Source: Undibacterium cyanobacteriorum (GTDB taxonomy: Bacteria; Pseudomonadota; Gammaproteobacteria; Burkholderiales; Burkholderiaceae_D). Taken from it: a stretch of DNA of 64,000 nucleotides. The position numbers and the translations under genes were made by a program. Below the pieces are notes generated by a model. That model made no database searches, had not been told where the DNA came from, and saw nothing but the letters and a program-made list of their open reading frames with translations. Below, piece by piece: positions 17,864 through 27,475 of the stretch. Each line of letters opens with the position of its first letter. The stretch's first letter is position 1. The stretch lies in assembly GCF_031326225.1 (NCBI RefSeq), contig NZ_CP133720.1, positions 2,418,001-2,482,000 on the forward strand. Reading direction: 5' to 3'.

Positions 17864-19201
17864 TTATTGAATGCAATCCGCCAAACGACGCGCCATTTTA
17901 TGCGCAAGTTCATTACTATCGGTTTCCACCATGACTCGAATTAAGGGTTCAGTGCCAGACGCGCGAATCAGCACACGTCCCCTTCCACTCAATTCGCTTT
18001 CAACCAACTGTTTTTCCGCAACCAACTTTTCATTCTTTTGCCAGTCAAAACCCGCCGGCACACGGACATTAATCAGTACTTGCGGGAACAACTCAAGACC
18101 ATCAAAACACTGATCCAATGATTTGCCGCTGCGCTGTAGAGCAGACAATACTTGTAACGCAGAGACTATGCCGTCCCCTGTCGTATGTTTGTCTAGGCAA
18201 AGCAAATGTCCAGAACCCTCGCCTCCCAACAACCAGCTCTTCTGCTGCATCATCTCTAAAACATATCGATCGCCAACTTTAGCGCGCGCAAAGCCCACTC
18301 CCAAATTGCCAAGCGCAATCTCAACCGCCATATTCGTCATCAAGGTACCTACCGCACCTGCAACTGGACCGACTGCAAGTCTATCTTTGACCATCAAATA
18401 TAAGAGTTGGTCGCCGTCATACACTTTGCCATTTCGATCTACCATCAAGAGACGATCCGCATCACCATCTAGGGCAATGCCTAAATCGGCGTGATTTGCT
18501 CGAACCGCTAAAGCAAGGGCTTCTGGTGCGGTCGCGCCCACTTTATCGTTAATGTTGAAGCCATTCGGTTGGTTACCAATAGCAATGACTTCTGCGCCCA
18601 GTTCATGGAACACATGCGGAGCGATATCGTAAGCTGCGCCATGAGCGCAGTCGACCACCATCTTCAAACCACGAAGATCAAGCTCACTAGGATAGGTGCT
18701 TTTACAGAATTCGATATAGCGCCCATTGGCATCCTTGAGGCGTTTTGCTTTGCCCAACTTGTCAGAGCTAACACATTGCATTTCACGCTCAAGTTCGGCT
18801 TCAATGGCCAGCTCCACTTCGTCAGGCAACTTAGTGCCCTGTGCAGAGAAAAATTTGATCCCGTTATCGTCATAAGGATTATGAGAAGCAGAAATCACTA
18901 CCCCTGCTGACAAACGTAGGGCCCTCGTCAAATACGCGATTGCTGGAGTTGGCATAGGGCCGGACAACATCACATCCACACCCGCCGCGGCAAATCCCGC
19001 TTCAAGCGCGGCCTCAAGCATATAACCCGACACACGCGTGTCCTTACCAATTAACACAGTGGGTTTCGCCGCGCTTACATGATCCTGTTGTGCCAACACC
19101 TTGCCAGCAGCGAAACCCAATCGCATTACGAAATCTGGAGTGATTGGGCTTACCCCCACTTTGCCGCGAATACCATCAGTGCCAAAAAATTTACGAGCCA
19201 T
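17864..19201 (-). CDS. glmM: phosphoglucosamine mutase
   Basis: Interconverts glucosamine 6-phosphate and glucosamine 1-phosphate for UDP-GlcNAc, peptidoglycan and LPS synthesis. The protein has 445 residues, the normal length. The phosphoserine loop ISASHNPYDDNGIKFF places the active Ser at about residue 102; the metal loop DGDADRLL and the sugar loop GGEGSGHL follow, with the phosphate-binding RASGTEPLIRV near the end. It is the third gene of the conserved ftsH-folP-glmM cluster, 121 bp after folP. Confidence 0.98.
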   Translation of the reverse strand: MARKFFGTDGIRGKVGVSPITPDFVMRLGFAAGKVLAQQDHVSAAKPTVLIGKDTRVSGYMLEAALEAGFAAAGVDVMLSGPMPTPAIAYLTRALRLSAGVVISASHNPYDDNGIKFFSAQGTKLPDEVELAIEAELEREMQCVSSDKLGKAKRLKDANGRYIEFCKSTYPSELDLRGLKMVVDCAHGAAYDIAPHVFHELGAEVIAIGNQPNGFNINDKVGATAPEALALAVRANHADLGIALDGDADRLLMVDRNGKVYDGDQLLYLMVKDRLAVGPVAGAVGTLMTNMAVEIALGNLGVGFARAKVGDRYVLEMMQQKSWLLGGEGSGHLLCLDKHTTGDGIVSALQVLSALQRSGKSLDQCFDGLELFPQVLINVRVPAGFDWQKNEKLVAEKQLVESELSGRGRVLIRASGTEPLIRVMVETDSNELAHKMARRLADCIQ

Positions 19202-19322
19202 TCTTTTTATCCTTTCTTGCTCTCGCGATGCCTAAACACCGCTTCACTTCTATCAAATTCTTTTCAGTCTACACTGTTACCTCTGCTCCTTGTGGCTGCA
19301 CATACCAAGCAAGCATCGAATT

Positions 19323-20183
19323 TCAAGCGGCGTAGATTGCATCCCACACTTTCAGCGCGTCAACCGTCTCGGCAACATCATGTACCCGCACGATCTGTGC
19401 CCCCTCTCTTGCACAGGCTAAGGCTGCTGCTAGACTACCAGCCAACCGATGCTCCACAGCCTTATCGGTAATGGCACCAATCATCGACTTCCGCGAAAGC
19501 CCGACCAAGACAGGCAAACTAATTCTATTTTGAAGCTCTCTGAGCTGACGAATAAGGGTCAAGTTATGTTCTAAAGATTTTCCAAACCCAAACCCTGGAT
19601 CAATACACATACGATTGCGATCAACACCTAATTTTACGAAAGCGTCGCTCGACTCCATTAAGAAACTCGCCACCTCATCGATCACGTTCGAATAGTGAGG
19701 AGCATCTTGCATCGTTTCGGGATTATTTTGCATATGCATAATGCAGAGACCTACGTCTGCTTGCTGCACCGCGAAACGTGATGCTTCGGTGGAAAAACCA
19801 CGAATGTCGTTGATCATGTCTGCACCTGCGAGGATAGCCTCTTTCATCACCTCTGGCTTATAGGTATCGACTGAGATGGCACGACCACAATCGCGCAATG
19901 CATAAACCAAAGGGATAACACGATCAAGTTCATCTTGCAAGGACACTGGGGCTGAGCCGGGACGACTCGACTCTCCGCCGATGTCAATAATATCGACGCC
20001 GCTCTCTATCATCGCCTCAGCGTGAGCAACGGCGTGATCAAGATTCTGGAATTTTCCGCCATCAGAAAAGGAATCGGGCGTTGCATTGAGGATCCCCATG
20101 ACCAAAGGTCGAGCAGGCTTGCCGCTGTCCTTGCGCTGTAAGCGAAAACGATAGCGACCGCAATCAAAAAAAGCTGATGTCAT
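19323..20183 (-). CDS. folP: dihydropteroate synthase
   Basis: Joins p-aminobenzoate with dihydropterin pyrophosphate, the sulfonamide target. Motifs VMGILNATPDSFSDGG, the IDIGGESSRPG loop, DPGFGFGK and GLSRKSMIG are those of DHPS. I start it at ATG 20183 (286 residues). The frame is open to a GTG at 20213, but that start lies inside a terminator hairpin. The chosen ATG directly follows the T-run of that hairpin and has no Shine-Dalgarno, so how it is translated is unclear. It lies between ftsH and glmM, as in E. coli. Confidence 0.95.
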   Translation of the reverse strand: MTSAFFDCGRYRFRLQRKDSGKPARPLVMGILNATPDSFSDGGKFQNLDHAVAHAEAMIESGVDIIDIGGESSRPGSAPVSLQDELDRVIPLVYALRDCGRAISVDTYKPEVMKEAILAGADMINDIRGFSTEASRFAVQQADVGLCIMHMQNNPETMQDAPHYSNVIDEVASFLMESSDAFVKLGVDRNRMCIDPGFGFGKSLEHNLTLIRQLRELQNRISLPVLVGLSRKSMIGAITDKAVEHRLAGSLAAALACAREGAQIVRVHDVAETVDALKVWDAIYAA

Positions 20184-20216
20184 AAAAAAGTAAGGGTGAG
20201 AATCACTTCTCACCCT
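20184..20216 (-). terminator. terminator-like hairpin between ftsH and folP
   Basis: On the minus strand a 10-bp stem (AGGGTGAGAA / TTCTCACCCT, loop GTGA) is followed by TAC and six T, with the folP ATG immediately after. It starts 30 bp past the ftsH stop. It should cut transcription at the folP start codon and make folP depend on read-through or on a promoter inside ftsH. Confidence 0.8.
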
Positions 20217-20245
20217 GATAGTTACTGTTTCAAATCAGATGTCAA

Positions 20246-22138
20246 TCACGCCGGTGCAGCCGCATTTGGATTAACTCCTCCTGGCGGAGTATCGGAAGGC
20301 GACTTACGAACCGCCGAGACTGACTTCGGAGGATTCGGTTCAACGCCTTTCATGATGTCGTTAATCTGATCCGCGTCAATCGTTTCCCATTCAAGCAAGG
20401 CCTTTGTCATCGCCTCTACTTTGTCGCGATTCTCTTCGAGTAAGCGGCGTGCGATCGCGTATTGCGCATCCAAGATAGAACGGATTTCCGCATCGACTTT
20501 TTGTTGGGTTGCTTCGGAAATGGTTTTTGAACTTCCACCCCAGTAACCTTGATCTTGATTGTCTTCGTAGACCATCACACCCAAGCTATCCGACATACCA
20601 AAGCGGGTCACCATGGAGCGAGCCAACTTCGTTGCACGAGAGAAGTCATTGGAAGCGCCAGTGGACATTTGACCTACAAAAATTTCCTCAGCAATACGTC
20701 CGCCGAATAAGATCGCGATCTCTTCCAACATTTTGTCTTTGTAGCCGCTCAAATTATCATGCTCAGGCAGCTGCCAAGTCACGCCCAAAGCCCAACCACG
20801 TGGCATGATTGTTACTTTATGAACAGGATCAGCCTTCGGTAAAAGCTTCGCAACCACTGCATGGCCAGATTCATGATAAGCAGTATTTCGACGCTCATCT
20901 TCACGCATAACCATTGAGCGACGCTCTGGTCCCATGTAGATTTTATCTTTTGCGTCTTCAAAGTCCTGCATTTCAACCAAACGCTTATTGCGACGCGCCG
21001 CAAATAAGGCGGATTCATTGACCAAGTTGGCCAAATCTGCACCAGAGAACCCTGGCGTTCCGCGTGCCAAGATGTCGGCACGAACGTCTGGAGCAATCGG
21101 TACTTTACGCATGTGAACATTCAAGATTTGCTCGCGACCACGAATGTCTGGCAAACCAACCGTCACTTGGCGGTCAAAGCGACCTGGGCGCAACAAGGCT
21201 TTATCGAGTACATCGGAACGGTTCGTCGCTGCAATCACAATCACGCCAGAATTGGGCTCAAAACCATCCATCTCAACCAACATTTGGTTCAAAGTCTGTT
21301 CGCGTTCATCATTACCACCGCCCATACCTGCGCCGCGATGACGTCCAACCGCATCAATCTCGTCGATAAAAATGATACATGGCGCATGCTTCTTGGCGTT
21401 ATCGAACATATCGCGCACACGTGAGGCACCGACACCAACGAACATTTCTACAAAGTCCGAACCTGAGATCGTAAAGAATGGTACTTTGGCTTCACCAGCG
21501 ATCGCGCGTGCCAACAAGGTTTTACCCGTACCTGGCGGTCCAACCATCAACACGCCGCGGGGAATACGACCACCTAATTTTTGGAATTTACTTGGATCAC
21601 GCAAGAAATCAACGACTTCGCTCACTTCCTCTTTCGCTTCGTCGCAACCTGCCACATCTGCGAAAGTAACATGATTATTGTTTTCGTCGAGCATGCGGGC
21701 TTTTGACTTACCGAAAGAGAATGCGCCGCCTTTACCACCGCCTTGCATCTGGCGCATGAAGAAAACCCACACCCCAATCAACAACAAAATCGGGCCATAG
21801 CTCCACAAAATCTTCTCGAAGAAGGAAGGCTCGTCTGGAGCTTTCGAGTCAAACTTTACATTGTTGGTGATCAGATCGTTCACCAAACCACGTTCTTGTC
21901 GTGGAACTTGCGCCTTTACCTTCTTACCATCTTGAGTCACACCGATAATTGACATTGTCGAATCATCAAACACTGCCTCTTTGATGCGCTTGGATTTCAC
22001 GTCTTCAAGGAAGTCTGAATAGACTACTGTCGTCGCACCCGCAGCAAAATTCTTGTTGGTAAAGTTGCTAATGACCATGAAGAGCACAAGCAACACCACT
22101 CCCCACAAGGCCAATTTAGTTAAATTTGAATTATTCAC
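20246..22138 (-). CDS. ftsH: ATP-dependent zinc metalloprotease FtsH
   Basis: A membrane-anchored AAA+ protease that degrades misfolded membrane proteins, LpxC and sigma-32. From GTG 22138 it is 630 residues: two N-terminal membrane segments (about 5-23 and 97-115) enclosing a periplasmic domain, Walker A GPPGTGKT at about 199-206, Walker B IIFIDEIDAVG, the second region of homology, and the zinc site HESGH at about 424-428 (HExxH). The frame runs to 22177, but GTG 22138 has AGGAG five bases upstream and gives the normal start VNNSNLTK. The last 30 residues are Pro/Ser/Ala-rich. Confidence 0.97.
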   Translation of the reverse strand: MNNSNLTKLALWGVVLLVLFMVISNFTNKNFAAGATTVVYSDFLEDVKSKRIKEAVFDDSTMSIIGVTQDGKKVKAQVPRQERGLVNDLITNNVKFDSKAPDEPSFFEKILWSYGPILLLIGVWVFFMRQMQGGGKGGAFSFGKSKARMLDENNNHVTFADVAGCDEAKEEVSEVVDFLRDPSKFQKLGGRIPRGVLMVGPPGTGKTLLARAIAGEAKVPFFTISGSDFVEMFVGVGASRVRDMFDNAKKHAPCIIFIDEIDAVGRHRGAGMGGGNDEREQTLNQMLVEMDGFEPNSGVIVIAATNRSDVLDKALLRPGRFDRQVTVGLPDIRGREQILNVHMRKVPIAPDVRADILARGTPGFSGADLANLVNESALFAARRNKRLVEMQDFEDAKDKIYMGPERRSMVMREDERRNTAYHESGHAVVAKLLPKADPVHKVTIMPRGWALGVTWQLPEHDNLSGYKDKMLEEIAILFGGRIAEEIFVGQMSTGASNDFSRATKLARSMVTRFGMSDSLGVMVYEDNQDQGYWGGSSKTISEATQQKVDAEIRSILDAQYAIARRLLEENRDKVEAMTKALLEWETIDADQINDIMKGVEPNPPKSVSAVRKSPSDTPPGGVNPNAAAPA

Positions 22139-22305
22139 AAAAACTCCTAGGGTGCATTTTCTTGCACATTCGATCACCTAATTCGCAAAATGCAGTGAGC
22201 AGGTGTAGATTTACTCAGTATTCTACTCGGATTACGAGAAATACGCTGTAGCGGATATATGGTCTCAGTTGAGAATTATCAAGTCAAAAATCTACTTCTT
22301 TTACG

Positions 22306-22950
22306 TTAACTTGGGTTCTTTAATCCCCGCCCCAACAAAAACACCTCTGCAGATTTGTCGCGACTAGCTTTCGGCTTTTTGTTACTCACTGTCTTGAACT
22401 CAGACTTAAACAAATCCACCAAAGTATTGTAACTCGGACCATGGAAGCATTTTACTAACAAAGCACCGTTAGGTTTCAAGTGGGCTTTAGCAAAATCAAC
22501 GGCCAGTTCGATAATGTACTCAACGCGCGCTGCATCAGTTGTCGAATTCCCTGACAGGTTTGGAGCCATGTCGGACAGAACCAAATCAAGCTTCTTGCCT
22601 TCCAAATGAGACTCTAATTGCGACAAAACCTCGTCCTCGCGAAAGTCTCCCTGAATAAAGGTCACATCGGCGATGGGCTCCATCGGCAACAAGTCCAAGG
22701 CGTAAATTTCTCCATGAATACCGCCGCCTTCCTTACCTGCGAGCTTCTGGCGCACGTATTGAGACCAGCCGCCGGGGGTTGCCCCCAAATCAACGATAAG
22801 CTGCCCAGTCTTGATGAGTTTTTCATTTTCATCAATTTCTTTGAGCTTATACACGGCACGTGATCGAAAGCCCTCTTTCTGTGCTAACTTCACATAAGGA
22901 TCATTAATATGATCATGAACCCAATTTTGATTGAATTTATTCTTGGCCAT
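22306..22950 (-). CDS. rlmE: 23S rRNA (uridine-2552-2'-O)-methyltransferase
   Basis: SAM-dependent enzyme that methylates U2552 in the ribosomal A-loop (FtsJ/RrmJ). The protein has 214 residues. The catalytic tetrad K-D-K-E is visible as Lys in SRAVYKLKEID, Asp in LVLSDMAPNLSG, Lys in LLVKCFHG and a C-terminal Glu region; the SAM site is IVDLGATPGGWSQYV. The pairing with ftsH downstream and divergent yhbY (32 bp away) is the standard proteobacterial arrangement. Confidence 0.97.
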   Translation of the reverse strand: MAKNKFNQNWVHDHINDPYVKLAQKEGFRSRAVYKLKEIDENEKLIKTGQLIVDLGATPGGWSQYVRQKLAGKEGGGIHGEIYALDLLPMEPIADVTFIQGDFREDEVLSQLESHLEGKKLDLVLSDMAPNLSGNSTTDAARVEYIIELAVDFAKAHLKPNGALLVKCFHGPSYNTLVDLFKSEFKTVSNKKPKASRDKSAEVFLLGRGLKNPS

Positions 22951-22982
22951 TGGCGTAAAATACTGCTTTTAAAGGAATTTAT

Positions 22983-23477
22983 ATGTCAAACGTCGCAACG
23001 TCGAAAAACAAAACTAAATTAAGTCCAGCGGAACGCAGCGAATTACGCGCTGAAGCACACGGCTTAAAACCTATCGTCATCATCGGCGAAGCGGGGCTGA
23101 CCGCTTCTGTCAAAAAAGAAATCGCTGCTAGTCTTGACGCGCATGGTCTCATTAAAGTTCGCGTATTTGGCGACGACCGTGAAGCGCGCATCGCTATGTA
23201 CGAAGAAATCTGCGCTGAACTCGACGCTGAACCCATTCAACATATTGGCAAACTCTTAGTTCTTTATCGTCCCAAGCTTGATGGCGTAAAAGAAACCAAG
23301 TTTGTCAAACGCGGCAAAGGTCTGCGCGAAGTCACTATCGTGAAGCCTAGCGCAAGTGGCACCAAAAAACCATCCGTTTCCAAAGTTCTCGTCAAAGGCA
23401 ACGAGCGCGTGACTCAAGGTGGCAATATCAAACGCGCCAAACCACGTCAAAAGAGTGTCAAGAAAAGCGTAGCATGA
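22983..23477 (+). CDS. yhbY: YhbY/CRM-domain RNA-binding protein
   Basis: A 164-residue protein with an N-terminal CRM/YhbY domain (about residues 13-100, with HGLKPIVIIGEAGLT and VFGDDREAR). This domain binds pre-50S ribosomal RNA. A Lys/Arg-rich, probably disordered tail of about 60 residues follows; E. coli YhbY is only 97 residues, so the tail is a lineage extension and may add RNA affinity. It is divergent from rlmE, another 50S maturation factor, and is followed by its own terminator. Confidence 0.92.
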   Translation: MSNVATSKNKTKLSPAERSELRAEAHGLKPIVIIGEAGLTASVKKEIAASLDAHGLIKVRVFGDDREARIAMYEEICAELDAEPIQHIGKLLVLYRPKLDGVKETKFVKRGKGLREVTIVKPSASGTKKPSVSKVLVKGNERVTQGGNIKRAKPRQKSVKKSVA

Positions 23478-23517
23478 TTTATCTCTGAGGCTATCATGAA
23501 CACTGATAGGCTAAGGC

Positions 23518-23545
23518 AAAGGGCACCAGTGGTGCCCTTTCTTTT
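23518..23545 (+). terminator. rho-independent terminator after yhbY
   Basis: A 10-bp stem AAAGGGCACC / GGTGCCCTTT with a 3-base loop, followed by CTTTT. It is 41 bp past the yhbY stop and lies between convergent yhbY and greA. Confidence 0.88.
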
Positions 23546-23592
23546 GAGATGATTACCTGGCAAGCTCGAACACAGACTTCTTGATCGAAAAT

Positions 23593-24069
23593 TTAGATGT
23601 ACTGTACGTCGAGGATTTCGTATTCACGCACACCGGCTGGTGCTTGCACGCCAACCACATCTCCTGCGTACTTACCAATCAAGGCACGCGCGATGGGTGA
23701 AGTCACCGACACTTTATTCAATTTCAAATCGGCCTCATCTTCACCAACGATCTGATAGGTCACTTTTTGACCATTCTCCAAATCTTCCAGATTGACTGTT
23801 GAAGCAAACACGACACGTCCCTCAGCATCCAACTCGGTTGGATCAATGATCTGCGCCGCACTCAATTTGCTCTCGAGTTCTGCAATACGGCCTTCGATAA
23901 ATGCTTGACGCTCTTTCGCTGCATCGTACTCTGCATTTTCGGACAAATCACCTTGAGCACGTGCTTCAGCAATCGCATTAATGACTTCTGGGCGGTCTTT
24001 GGTTTTTAGTTTATGCAATTCTTGTTTGAGCAATTCTGCACCAAACTTGGTCAATGGGATTGTACTCAT
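23593..24069 (-). CDS. greA: transcription elongation factor GreA
   Basis: Rescues backtracked RNA polymerase by stimulating transcript cleavage. The protein has the standard length of 158 residues. The N-terminal coiled coil contains GDLSENAEYDAAKERQ, with the acidic tip residues that enter the secondary channel; the C-terminal FKBP-like domain ends GVREYEILDVQYI. It lies 186 bp downstream of carB, a common Burkholderiales order, with a likely terminator in between. Confidence 0.98.
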   Translation of the reverse strand: MSTIPLTKFGAELLKQELHKLKTKDRPEVINAIAEARAQGDLSENAEYDAAKERQAFIEGRIAELESKLSAAQIIDPTELDAEGRVVFASTVNLEDLENGQKVTYQIVGEDEADLKLNKVSVTSPIARALIGKYAGDVVGVQAPAGVREYEILDVQYI

Positions 24070-24150
24070 TATCTACAACTCAACAAAAAGGTTAAAAATA
24101 CAAGGCTTTCGATGCGAAATCTCTTAATGAAATGGCTTTTTAGGGTCACC

Positions 24151-24201
24151 AAAAATACAGAGGTCACAGAGATAACGCATCACGCTACCTGTTGTGACCT
24201 C
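24151..24201 (-). terminator. long-loop hairpin terminator after carB
   Basis: On the minus strand GAGGTCACA and TGTGACCTC (arms 24193-24201 and 24160-24168) form a 9-bp perfect stem with a 24-base loop, followed by TGTATTTTT. It lies 54 bp after the carB stop. The loop is long for an intrinsic terminator, so confidence is moderate. Confidence 0.55.
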
Positions 24202-24255
24202 CGTTTTTCTTACGCTAAAGCCCAGAACGAGAACATTCAGGACTTCAAGTTGTGC

Positions 24256-27200
24256 TTAGTGTAAAGACTTATGCAGCCCTTGTAAATCGTAGACATGCAA
24301 TTCGTTCAGATGACGCATCCCCTCAACCGCGGCTTCTGCACCAGCGATCGTGGTAATTGTGGTCGCGCCAGAACCTAAGGCCGCCACACGAATCGAACGA
24401 GAATCCGCAATCGCATTACGTTTTTCTTCGACTGTGTTAATGACCAATGCGACCTCGCGATTCTTGAGCATATCAACCACATGTGGACGTCCCTCAGCCA
24501 CTTTATTGACTGCAGCACAAGGCACACCAGCAGCAGAAATCGCCGCAGCCGTTCCCTTTGTCGCTGCCAACTCAAAGCCCATTGCGTGCAATTGCTTAGC
24601 AACATTGATTGCACGTGGTTTATCGGCATTCTTGATCGTCAAGAAGACCTTACCTGAACGCGGCAATTTGATACTTGCACCCATTTGCGATTTCACGAAG
24701 GCTTCACCGAAAGTACGGCCCACTCCCATCACTTCGCCTGTTGATTTCATCTCAGGTCCTAGAATCGTATCAACACCTGGGAATTTCACGAATGGGAATA
24801 CCGCTTCTTTCACACTGTAGTAAGACGGCACGACTTCTTTGTAAATGCCTTGAGAATCCAAAGATTGTCCCACCATGCAACGTGCGGCAATTTTTGCCAA
24901 CTGCAGACCAGTCACTTTTGACACATACGGCACAGTGCGAGATGCACGTGGATTCACTTCCAACACGTACACCACATCTTCGCCGTCTTTCTGCTGAATC
25001 GCGAATTGAACGTTCATCAAACCAACTACGTTCAAACCCTTTGCCATCAAACTTGTTTGGCGCTTGAGCTCCTCAATCGTCGCTTGTTTCAATGAATATG
25101 GTGGTAAAGAACACGCCGAGTCGCCAGAGTGCACGCCTGCTTGTTCAATATGCTCCATCACACCTCCAATGAAGGTGCGCGTGCCGTCAGACAAGCAATC
25201 AACGTCCACTTCAATCGCATCATTCAAGAAACGATCCAATAAGACCGGGGAATCGTGCGAGACCTTCACGGCTTCACGCATGTAGCGTTCAAGATCACGT
25301 TGTTCATGCACGATTTCCATTGCACGACCACCCAATACGTAGGATGGGCGTACCACCAATGGATAACCAATTTCTTGTGCCAACGTCAGCGCTTCTTCTT
25401 CGGTACGCGCGGTACGGTTTGGAGGCTGACGCAAGCCGAGTTCGTGCAACATCTTCTGGAAGCGTTCGCGATCTTCTGCAGCATCGATCATGTCTGGCGA
25501 GGTACCAATAATCGGCACACCGTTAGCTTCGAGTTCGAGCGCCAATTTCAGAGGTGTTTGACCACCGTACTGAACGATCACGCCGACCGGTTTTTCGAGC
25601 TCGACGATTTCCAGCACATCTTCCAAAGTCAATGGTTCGAAATACAAACGATCGGAAGTATCGTAATCGGTAGAAACCGTTTCTGGATTACAGTTGACCA
25701 TAATCGTTTCATAGCCATCGTCACGCATCGCGAACGCCGCGTGGACGCAGCAATAGTCGAACTCAATACCCTGACCAATACGATTCGGACCACCGCCCAA
25801 CACCATAATTTTTTTCTTATCCGTTGGCGCTGACTCGCACTCTTCTTCGTATGTGGAATACATATAAGCCGTATTGGTCGCGAACTCACCTGCGCAAGTA
25901 TCAACACGTTTATAGACTGGACGAACATTGAGTGCTTTGCGTTTTTCACGAACTGCGGCAGCCGTTGTTTTCAACAGTTTCGCCAAACGACGATCAGCAA
26001 AACCTTTTTTCTTCAACTTCAGCAACACGTCTTTCGTGATCGCATCGAGTGACTGCGTTTCAAGCCATAACTCGATATCAACGATATCCTTAATCTGCAC
26101 CAAGAACCATGGATCAATACGCGTCAGTTGGTGCACTTCTTCAACTGTAAAGCCTTGAGCAAAAGCATCGCCGACATACCAAATACGATCAGGACCTGGC
26201 GCTCCCAATTCTTTTTCCAATACTTCGCGATCAGTGGTCTTTTCATTCATACCATCGACGCCAACCTCCAAGCCACGCAATGCTTTTTGGAAGGATTCTT
26301 GGAAGGTACGACCAATCGCCATCACTTCTCCGACAGATTTCATTTGCGTCGTTAAGCGATTATCAGCAGTTGGGAATTTTTCGAAAGCGAAACGTGGAAT
26401 CTTGGTGACGACGTAGTCAATCGAAGGCTCAAAAGAGGCAGGCGTTTGACCACCAGTGATCTCATTACGCAACTCATCCAAAGTAAAGCCAACGGCCAGC
26501 TTCGCGGCAATTTTCGCGATCGGGAAACCGGTTGCTTTCGATGCCAACGCGGAGGAACGCGAGACACGTGGATTCATCTCAATCACGATCATGCGACCAT
26601 CGGCTGGATTCACCGAAAACTGCACATTCGAACCACCGGTATCAACACCGATTTCACGCAGCACTGCCAAGGAGGCGTTACGCATGATTTGGTATTCTTT
26701 GTCAGTCAAAGTTTGCGCTGGTGCCACTGTAATCGAATCACCCGTGTGAACACCCATTGGATCTAAGTTTTCGATCGAGCACACGATAATGCAGTTATCT
26801 GCCTTATCGCGCACGACTTCCATTTCGTACTCTTTCCATCCGATCAAAGATTCTTCGATCAAGAGTTCACTCGTTGGCGATGCCTCAAGACCACGCTTAC
26901 AAATAGTTTCGAATTCTTCATCGTTATACGCAATACCGCCACCTGTACCTCCCATGGTAAAAGATGGACGAATAATGACTGGAAAACCGATACGCTTTTG
27001 CACTTCCCAAGATTCTTCCATGGTATGGGCGACGCCAGAGCGCGCCGAACCCAAGCCAATTTTGGTCATCGCTTCTTTGAATTTCGAACGATCTTCCGCT
27101 TTATCAATCGCTTCAGGTGTCGCACCGATCAATTCACATTTGTATTTTTCGAGAACACCATGGCGATGCAAGTCCAAAGCACAATTCAAGGCTGTTTGAC

Positions 27201-27474
27201 CGCCCATTGTCGGCAAAATCGCATCTGGGCGCTCTTTATCAATGATGCGCTCAACCACTTGCCATGTGATCGGCTCGATGTAAGTCACATCGGCCATTTC
27301 AGGATCAGTCATGATGGTCGCTGGATTGCTATTGACCAAAATAACTTTATAACCTTCCTCGCGCAACGCTTTACATGCTTGCGCACCAGAATAGTCAAAT
27401 TCACAGGCCTGGCCAATAACGATTGGACCGGCGCCGATAATCAAAATACTTTTTATGTCATTACGCTTTGGCAT
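24256..27474 (-). CDS. carB: carbamoyl-phosphate synthase large subunit
   Basis: Makes carbamoyl phosphate from bicarbonate, ammonia delivered by CarA and two ATP, feeding arginine and pyrimidine synthesis. From ATG 27474 it is 1072 residues with two homologous ATP-grasp halves; each begins with a similar motif (ILIIGAGPIVIGQACEFDYSG and VLGGGPNRIGQGIEFDYCC). A C-terminal MGS-like allosteric domain (about 930-1072) binds ornithine, UMP or IMP. The ATG starts one base after the carA stop, so the subunits are translationally coupled. The frame extends 24 bp further, into carA, but the family N-terminus MPKRNDI fixes the start. Confidence 0.98.
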   Translation of the reverse strand: MPKRNDIKSILIIGAGPIVIGQACEFDYSGAQACKALREEGYKVILVNSNPATIMTDPEMADVTYIEPITWQVVERIIDKERPDAILPTMGGQTALNCALDLHRHGVLEKYKCELIGATPEAIDKAEDRSKFKEAMTKIGLGSARSGVAHTMEESWEVQKRIGFPVIIRPSFTMGGTGGGIAYNDEEFETICKRGLEASPTSELLIEESLIGWKEYEMEVVRDKADNCIIVCSIENLDPMGVHTGDSITVAPAQTLTDKEYQIMRNASLAVLREIGVDTGGSNVQFSVNPADGRMIVIEMNPRVSRSSALASKATGFPIAKIAAKLAVGFTLDELRNEITGGQTPASFEPSIDYVVTKIPRFAFEKFPTADNRLTTQMKSVGEVMAIGRTFQESFQKALRGLEVGVDGMNEKTTDREVLEKELGAPGPDRIWYVGDAFAQGFTVEEVHQLTRIDPWFLVQIKDIVDIELWLETQSLDAITKDVLLKLKKKGFADRRLAKLLKTTAAAVREKRKALNVRPVYKRVDTCAGEFATNTAYMYSTYEEECESAPTDKKKIMVLGGGPNRIGQGIEFDYCCVHAAFAMRDDGYETIMVNCNPETVSTDYDTSDRLYFEPLTLEDVLEIVELEKPVGVIVQYGGQTPLKLALELEANGVPIIGTSPDMIDAAEDRERFQKMLHELGLRQPPNRTARTEEEALTLAQEIGYPLVVRPSYVLGGRAMEIVHEQRDLERYMREAVKVSHDSPVLLDRFLNDAIEVDVDCLSDGTRTFIGGVMEHIEQAGVHSGDSACSLPPYSLKQATIEELKRQTSLMAKGLNVVGLMNVQFAIQQKDGEDVVYVLEVNPRASRTVPYVSKVTGLQLAKIAARCMVGQSLDSQGIYKEVVPSYYSVKEAVFPFVKFPGVDTILGPEMKSTGEVMGVGRTFGEAFVKSQMGASIKLPRSGKVFLTIKNADKPRAINVAKQLHAMGFELAATKGTAAAISAAGVPCAAVNKVAEGRPHVVDMLKNREVALVINTVEEKRNAIADSRSIRVAALGSGATTITTIAGAEAAVEGMRHLNELHVYDLQGLHKSLH

Positions 27475-27475
27475 C

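Noticed and set aside
24013..24264. 83-codon plus-strand frame across the greA/carB spacer
   Set aside because: No family signature; overlaps the greA start and the carB terminator hairpin.
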